Shown: positions 59,790-64,000 of the stretch, in pieces
Layout: each line of letters begins with the position of its first letter
Numbering within the stretch: the first letter of the stretch is position 1
Source: Sclerodactyla briareus
Lineage: Eukaryota; Echinodermata; Holothuroidea; Dendrochirotida; Sclerodactylidae
DNA length: 64,000 bases
Reading direction: 5' to 3'
Assembly (NCBI GenBank): GCA_026419785.1
Contig: JAODTK010001999.1
Span: 358,796-422,795 of the forward strand
The notes under the pieces: generated by a model
Databases searched by the model: none
What the model was told of the DNA's origin: nothing
What the model saw: only the letters and a program-made list of their open reading frames with translations
Position numbers and translations under genes: made by a program

Positions 59790-60690
59790 CCCCCACTAAA
59801 ATTTACGTTCCGACGTCAATAGTTCTACTAACCCTACTCCCAAAAAAATTCCTTTTATCAAATCCGCCGTCATATCGGGGGATAGCTTCATATAGTCGTG
59901 GAAGTAATTAATTCACGCACTTGCTCTATAGAAGTCCATTTACTGTTGACGGCGCGGAAGGCCCAGATGTATGAAGACCTTACAAATCGTGTGACGAGTG
60001 CTTGATCCAACTGGTTCCATGTCTAGTTGTGGCATGACACAGACTTTACATTTCCACCCTTACTGGTACACCAGTATATACTCCATATTCTGGTAAACTT
60101 GAACACAACTGAAATATCTTATTCATATGTCAGACAGGACAGTCGGTGGGCATTAGGAAACCACATGGGTAAACCATCATCACCGGCAGCGAGTAGTAAA
60201 GTGCATAATCAAGTTAGATCGATACGAGAACTCGAGTAGTGCAAGTGAACATACTTGCGGGGCGAAAAATGGTGAAATTGAAATGAAATACGAGCAGCGT
60301 GAAGCGAAATGAAAATGTTCACCTACCTGGTCTAGGCCTACATGACTTCAATTAAATTTAGGTAACCTTTTTAGATTTGGTAATTTTAATTGAATAGTAT
60401 GACAAGCACACCGTTCCAATACCTGAGCCTCCAAAAATACCATGGCCGCGCCACTGCATCAACTCCGTAAAATAGTCAAGAGGACCCATAAGATATTCCA
60501 GCCGAAGTACCGTTTCCGTGAAATCTGAGTGACCCATTCATTCAAAATTCCCTCAATGATCTGTTCCAAGGTACCCAAATTGTAAACCTCCAGTGGGTTT
60601 TTTGGTTTGTAGTCACTTGCTGAAATTTTTCACAAACTATAAAGAGGTCGTGGATGGGTGGCGGCAACTGATTCAACTTTCCTCCCACTC
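59790..60690. other. Unassigned DNA
   Basis: No gene seen. GCGCCACTGCATC near 60,450 is a reverse CAGTGGCG-type end. Confidence 0.4.
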
Positions 60691-60699
60691 CTCACTCAA

Positions 60700-61040
60700 T
60701 TGCAATTAGATGCTTGCAATTAGGCACGGCAAGGGCCATTTCCGCCGATCTGGAGGTATTATAACAAGCCAAAATTTCCAGCGTACGATACGCGCCAACT
60801 TATGGTTGGCGCTCTCGTTAGATAGACTGTATCGCAGCAGCCTCGCCCACTCCCCCCCCCCCTCCCCACTTCGAAATGGATGGACGCCCATGAGAGAAAC
60901 ACACTATTTTTTCAGCCAAATTGTGTGGAGTTTTATTGTAATATCTGGCGGACTGGAATGAGTTGAATGGTTTTCTATCATAAGCATGCAATTGTTGATA
61001 CACTGTAAAAAAGACCCGAAAGTCCCAAAATACAGGTTTC
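60700..61040 (-). repeat. Family F fragment
   Basis: GCCATTTCCGCCGATCTGGA, ACGATACGCGCCAAC and TTGGCGCTCTCGTTAGAT match the right foldback arm at 50,580-50,680, including the C run that follows. Confidence 0.7.
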
Positions 61041-61374
61041 AACTCTACTTCTAATGATGTATTATAATATTGGAACTTGGAAGGAGAAAAAACTTAATGG
61101 AATACCCCCTCACTGGACTAGTCCAGGCATGATTGAATGAGGGGGAGGGAGGAAGTGGTAGGGGGAGGGGGGTAGAGCGAGACTCAAGGTGATTCTCCCA
61201 TTGAGTAGTTACCACATCATTCAAATCAGAGCAAGACGAACCTGGAGCTGGAGACTCTAGACGGGTGGAAACGCGCAGTCACGCCACGACTGGCTACCAT
61301 GGCTAATTCAGCAGTCGATTGTAACCGTTATGGTATACCATGTGTAAACTGGATGTTGAGATTATACTGTGATT

Positions 61375-61440
61375 TATGGTAGGGTTTAGGGTAGGGTCCT
61401 TAGGGTTAGTGAGGGTTCAGGTGTTAGGGAGTAGGTGTTG
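61375..61440 (+). repeat. Degenerate TTAGGG-like tract
   Basis: GGTAGGGTTTAGGGTAGGGT followed by CCTTAGGGTTAGTGAGGGTT and GTGTTAGGGAG: an irregular interstitial array of telomere-like hexamers. Confidence 0.5.
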
Positions 61441-61449
61441 GGACAATAA

Positions 61450-61860
61450 GAGTTGGGATATACATCGGAATTTGCCCTAACAAGTCCAACAGGAATAGAA
61501 AATTATAGTTAAACCCACTGTTGGCTCACTCGAAGACAGTGATCCACACTAAAGGACGGAAATAGGTCATTTTGGGTCTGACTGCCCATTTCGAACTTAT
61601 ATATATTTCGAGCTGAAATTGGAACCAAACAGTGAATTTCTATTGGAACAAGCTCATAATTAATCATTAAACAATATAATCTTTCCTTGTTCATGTGTCT
61701 TCTCGTTTTTGTTTTCACCGGTCACTAGCGATAAACTTGTTAGAACTCGTTTTTCTCGGTCCATGTCTGTATCATGGCTTTTGTATAGACGAAATAAAGA
61801 ATTGAATTGAATAGAAGGAATTGATATAATCGCTGTTCAGCCGTGCTGGCAACATTTTAT
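61450..61860. other. Unassigned DNA
   Basis: Nothing recognised. Confidence 0.4.
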
Positions 61861-61861
61861 T

Positions 61862-62015
61862 TGTAGTCAGTTTACATTCCCTATATTACGGTGATGGCTG
61901 ACATAGCAACGGTTGATATGGTCAATGGGATAGTGGTGCGTTAAGATCATAACTGAGGGGTAACATAGTGGGGTGCCCATAGGTGTCGGGTGGTCTAGCA
62001 ATAGTGCACGCGCAC
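61862..62015 (+). repeat. Dispersed repeat family J, copy 2
   Basis: Collinear with 56,953-57,130 in the same orientation. Confidence 0.8.
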
Positions 62016-62473
62016 TCGCGAAGGTGTAGGAGATCAGGTTTAGTGGTGGTACCGAAAAGATTGGATTCGGAATGGAATCTAACCCTAACCCCATCCTAAT
62101 TCCTAACATCAAGCTCAACCTCCAGGTAAAACAAGGATTACCGTATACAATCATGCCTAATGTTAGCCTAGCCTTGGCCTACATGCTACAACTAACAGTG
62201 TGAATTTATCTCTTCAAGCAAAACAGTCATACTAGCCCAGGCCAAGGCTATAACCTGATACTAATAGACTAGGTCTAGCTAAGTTAGTTGAAAACCACAT
62301 TGAAAAAATAGTCCAAAATACGGTATGGCCAAAAATGGCACCGGTAACCTACACTCACACTTTCCTGAGCCCAGAGCAAGTTATCACAACCCTCCGTTTT
62401 GAAGTTAAAACCAACCCAGCATGGCTTCTATACCAGTTAATTCCATATCGGTCGGGAGTTGGACCAATGAGTT

Positions 62474-62520
62474 TCATGCTGATGACGCCTTGAAGTTAGC
62501 GAAACTTTAGTATCAAGCTG
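62474..62520 (+). ncRNA. Weak hammerhead-like motif
   Basis: CTGATGA is followed by GC/GC, GAAA, and a possible ACT/AGT stem III ending in a GTA triplet. Stem I is not formed by the immediate flanks and stem II has only two sure pairs. It may be a decayed Penelope-like 3' end or chance. Confidence 0.2.
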
Positions 62521-62529
62521 TCACATGAT

Positions 62530-64000
62530 GAATTACATAAATAGGACGGGGAATATTTTGCAGAGAGGAAATACATCCAAACTGCAGCCAGATAAGTTAT
62601 GTATACAAATGGGCACAGACGAATGTGTTCTTCGGAATAAGGCCAGAAGGATCCAGTAAGGAGGTTACCCCCCATTTCGGTCGAAAAGCGAAAAACAATA
62701 TGGGTTATATTTTAGGGGAACACCGGCGGGGATGTACATCATGGTAAAGTGGTGTGCTGCTTTATCAGTGTTATTCCTCGAAAAAAGATAAAAAATACAG
62801 CAAATTATGGAGGTCAAATTAAGGCTCACGCAACAGGAACTGAAGACTGGAAAAGCAAGAAGATATAGTGGAACTGCCCCAAACTCAGTGAATTTGGGAA
62901 GAATTGAATCATTCTGAAAATTAGTTGGTCCCAAATGGCATGAGGGTAATGGGTCTAGTGAGGTACGGGGGATGTCTGCTTTTATGACGCTCTCTTAAGT
63001 TAGAGGTGCACCTTAACCCCCCCCACTCCCCCCCTCTTCCGTCCCCCTCCCCATCCGCTCCCCACTCATCGTAGGCCGAGAGACCCGGAGGAAATGTAGC
63101 TAATGATATTCGGAGATGACGGCTAAAAATATTGCTGTACCCTTCCACTACCCGGGAAGAAATTTCTTCTCCCAGCCGATCTCAAGAGTCTATCAAACGC
63201 GAAAACTCCAATTTAAGGCCTAACTAGTCTGGAAGACTCGACACGAAAGCTCACACCATATCTAGATTGTTGCTTCCACGGCTCATTATATTGCACCATT
63301 GTTTGGAAAGCTATCCCAGGCGATTTTCATACAGTATAAATTTTCTTAAGGTTCTGAACCCTGACGGATGACTTTCTGGATGCGATGAGATATGCAAACT
63401 CGGGGATTGCCCTTGGTTTTGTCTTTTTTTTTTTCTCGTCTTTTACCGAGATTTCAAATATTGGGTTCGGTAGATGAATGTTCGGAGGCGAGAATTGGAA
63501 TAAGTGGCATGCCATGTCAGTTGGGGGTTCGCGTCCTGGGTCACGTCCTGGGCCAGACCCGAGAACTACTACTGAATATCCGCTCATTAGTGGATGTGAG
63601 GACTAGGACCTCGAGCGATGGCGGGAATATCTGAGGTATGTTCGCGATGTCGTTCGTTACAGGTTGCAAGTATGAGGGCAAGAAAACGGTCGAGGCATGA
63701 CCATTTGAAGAATAGAAACTCGAGCAGGAAACTATCAAAAATCAGACGGCCCGAAAATCGGGCAGAAGACTAATGCAAAACGGAACAAATTACAATCAGT
63801 TGCGCCGGAAATTCTGTTAGAAAGATGAGAGGTGACGATATTTCTCAGCGCACAGGATTTCTTGGAGTGCGATACATACTGAACTGCAATCAAAAAATTG
63901 GGCGTTTCTAAATTCGTAGTACATATATTATACACAAAAACGTTGCATTTTGTTAGTTATCTCACCTCACAAAAGCTACTTCTGCTTTACACAGCCCAAA
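62530..64000. other. Unassigned DNA
   Basis: Apart from the partial D match at about 62,695-62,760 and a C run near 63,018, I see no gene or structured element. Frames reach 89 codons at most. Confidence 0.4.

Overview
The window looks like repeat-rich nuclear DNA of an animal, most likely a marine invertebrate deuterostome (an echinoderm is my best guess). Reasons: AT-leaning sequence full of microsatellites, no compact operon-like gene layout, non-LTR and Penelope-like retroelements, many short dispersed repeats, and duplicated TRIM-type (RING/B-box/coiled-coil/beta-propeller) genes with eukaryotic splice signals. Frameshifts are dense in every recognisable coding region. They may reflect real decay, uncorrected long-read indels, or both, and the sequence alone cannot separate these.

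Layout. 0-4 kb: direct repeats, a repeat family called W here, a GATA-tailed repeat and palindromic GAGTGAAA repeats. 4.0-4.3 kb: a good TATA/initiator pair in front of a short open frame with a signal-peptide-like start. 7.0-8.9 kb: a DNA-transposon-like element with terminal inverted repeats abutting a LINE 3' fragment that ends in (ATT)n. 9.4-11.3 kb: a solo copy of the repeat that forms the arms of the 44-52 kb foldback. 12.0-12.6 kb: an inverted W copy split by a 157-bp MITE with a TA target duplication. 12.65-14.37 kb: two Penelope-like (GIY-YIG) retroelement relics lying tail to tail, each followed on its own sense strand by a hammerhead-ribozyme-like motif.

14.5-19.5 kb and 34.15-39.26 kb form a direct segmental duplication. 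Each copy carries one minus-strand TRIM-family gene with order RING, B-box 1, B-box 2, coiled coil, propeller, then a conserved GTGAGT splice donor. Between them lie a 5'-truncated minus-strand LINE (21.2-23.6 kb), arrays of a ~310-bp repeat (T) in both orientations, a long (TA)n block, and a ~490-bp direct repeat (D) at 30 and 33.4 kb.

43.72-52.26 kb is a large inverted repeat: arms of about 3 kb around a 2.5-kb spacer that holds an island crowded with TACGTA-like motifs. 53.1-54.2 kb is a GATA-tailed repeat array. 55.5-56.4 kb is a nearly perfect triplication of a ~322-bp unit. The rest is fragments of the same families and unassigned DNA.

The TRIM genes are the only host protein-coding genes I recognise. 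TRIM proteins of this architecture are typically E3 ubiquitin ligases, often part of expanded innate-immune or RNA-regulatory families. Most other structure is mobile DNA and its debris. The most distinctive signals are the paired ribozymes, the foldback with its TACGTA-rich loop, and the MITE whose empty site survives in a paralogous repeat.
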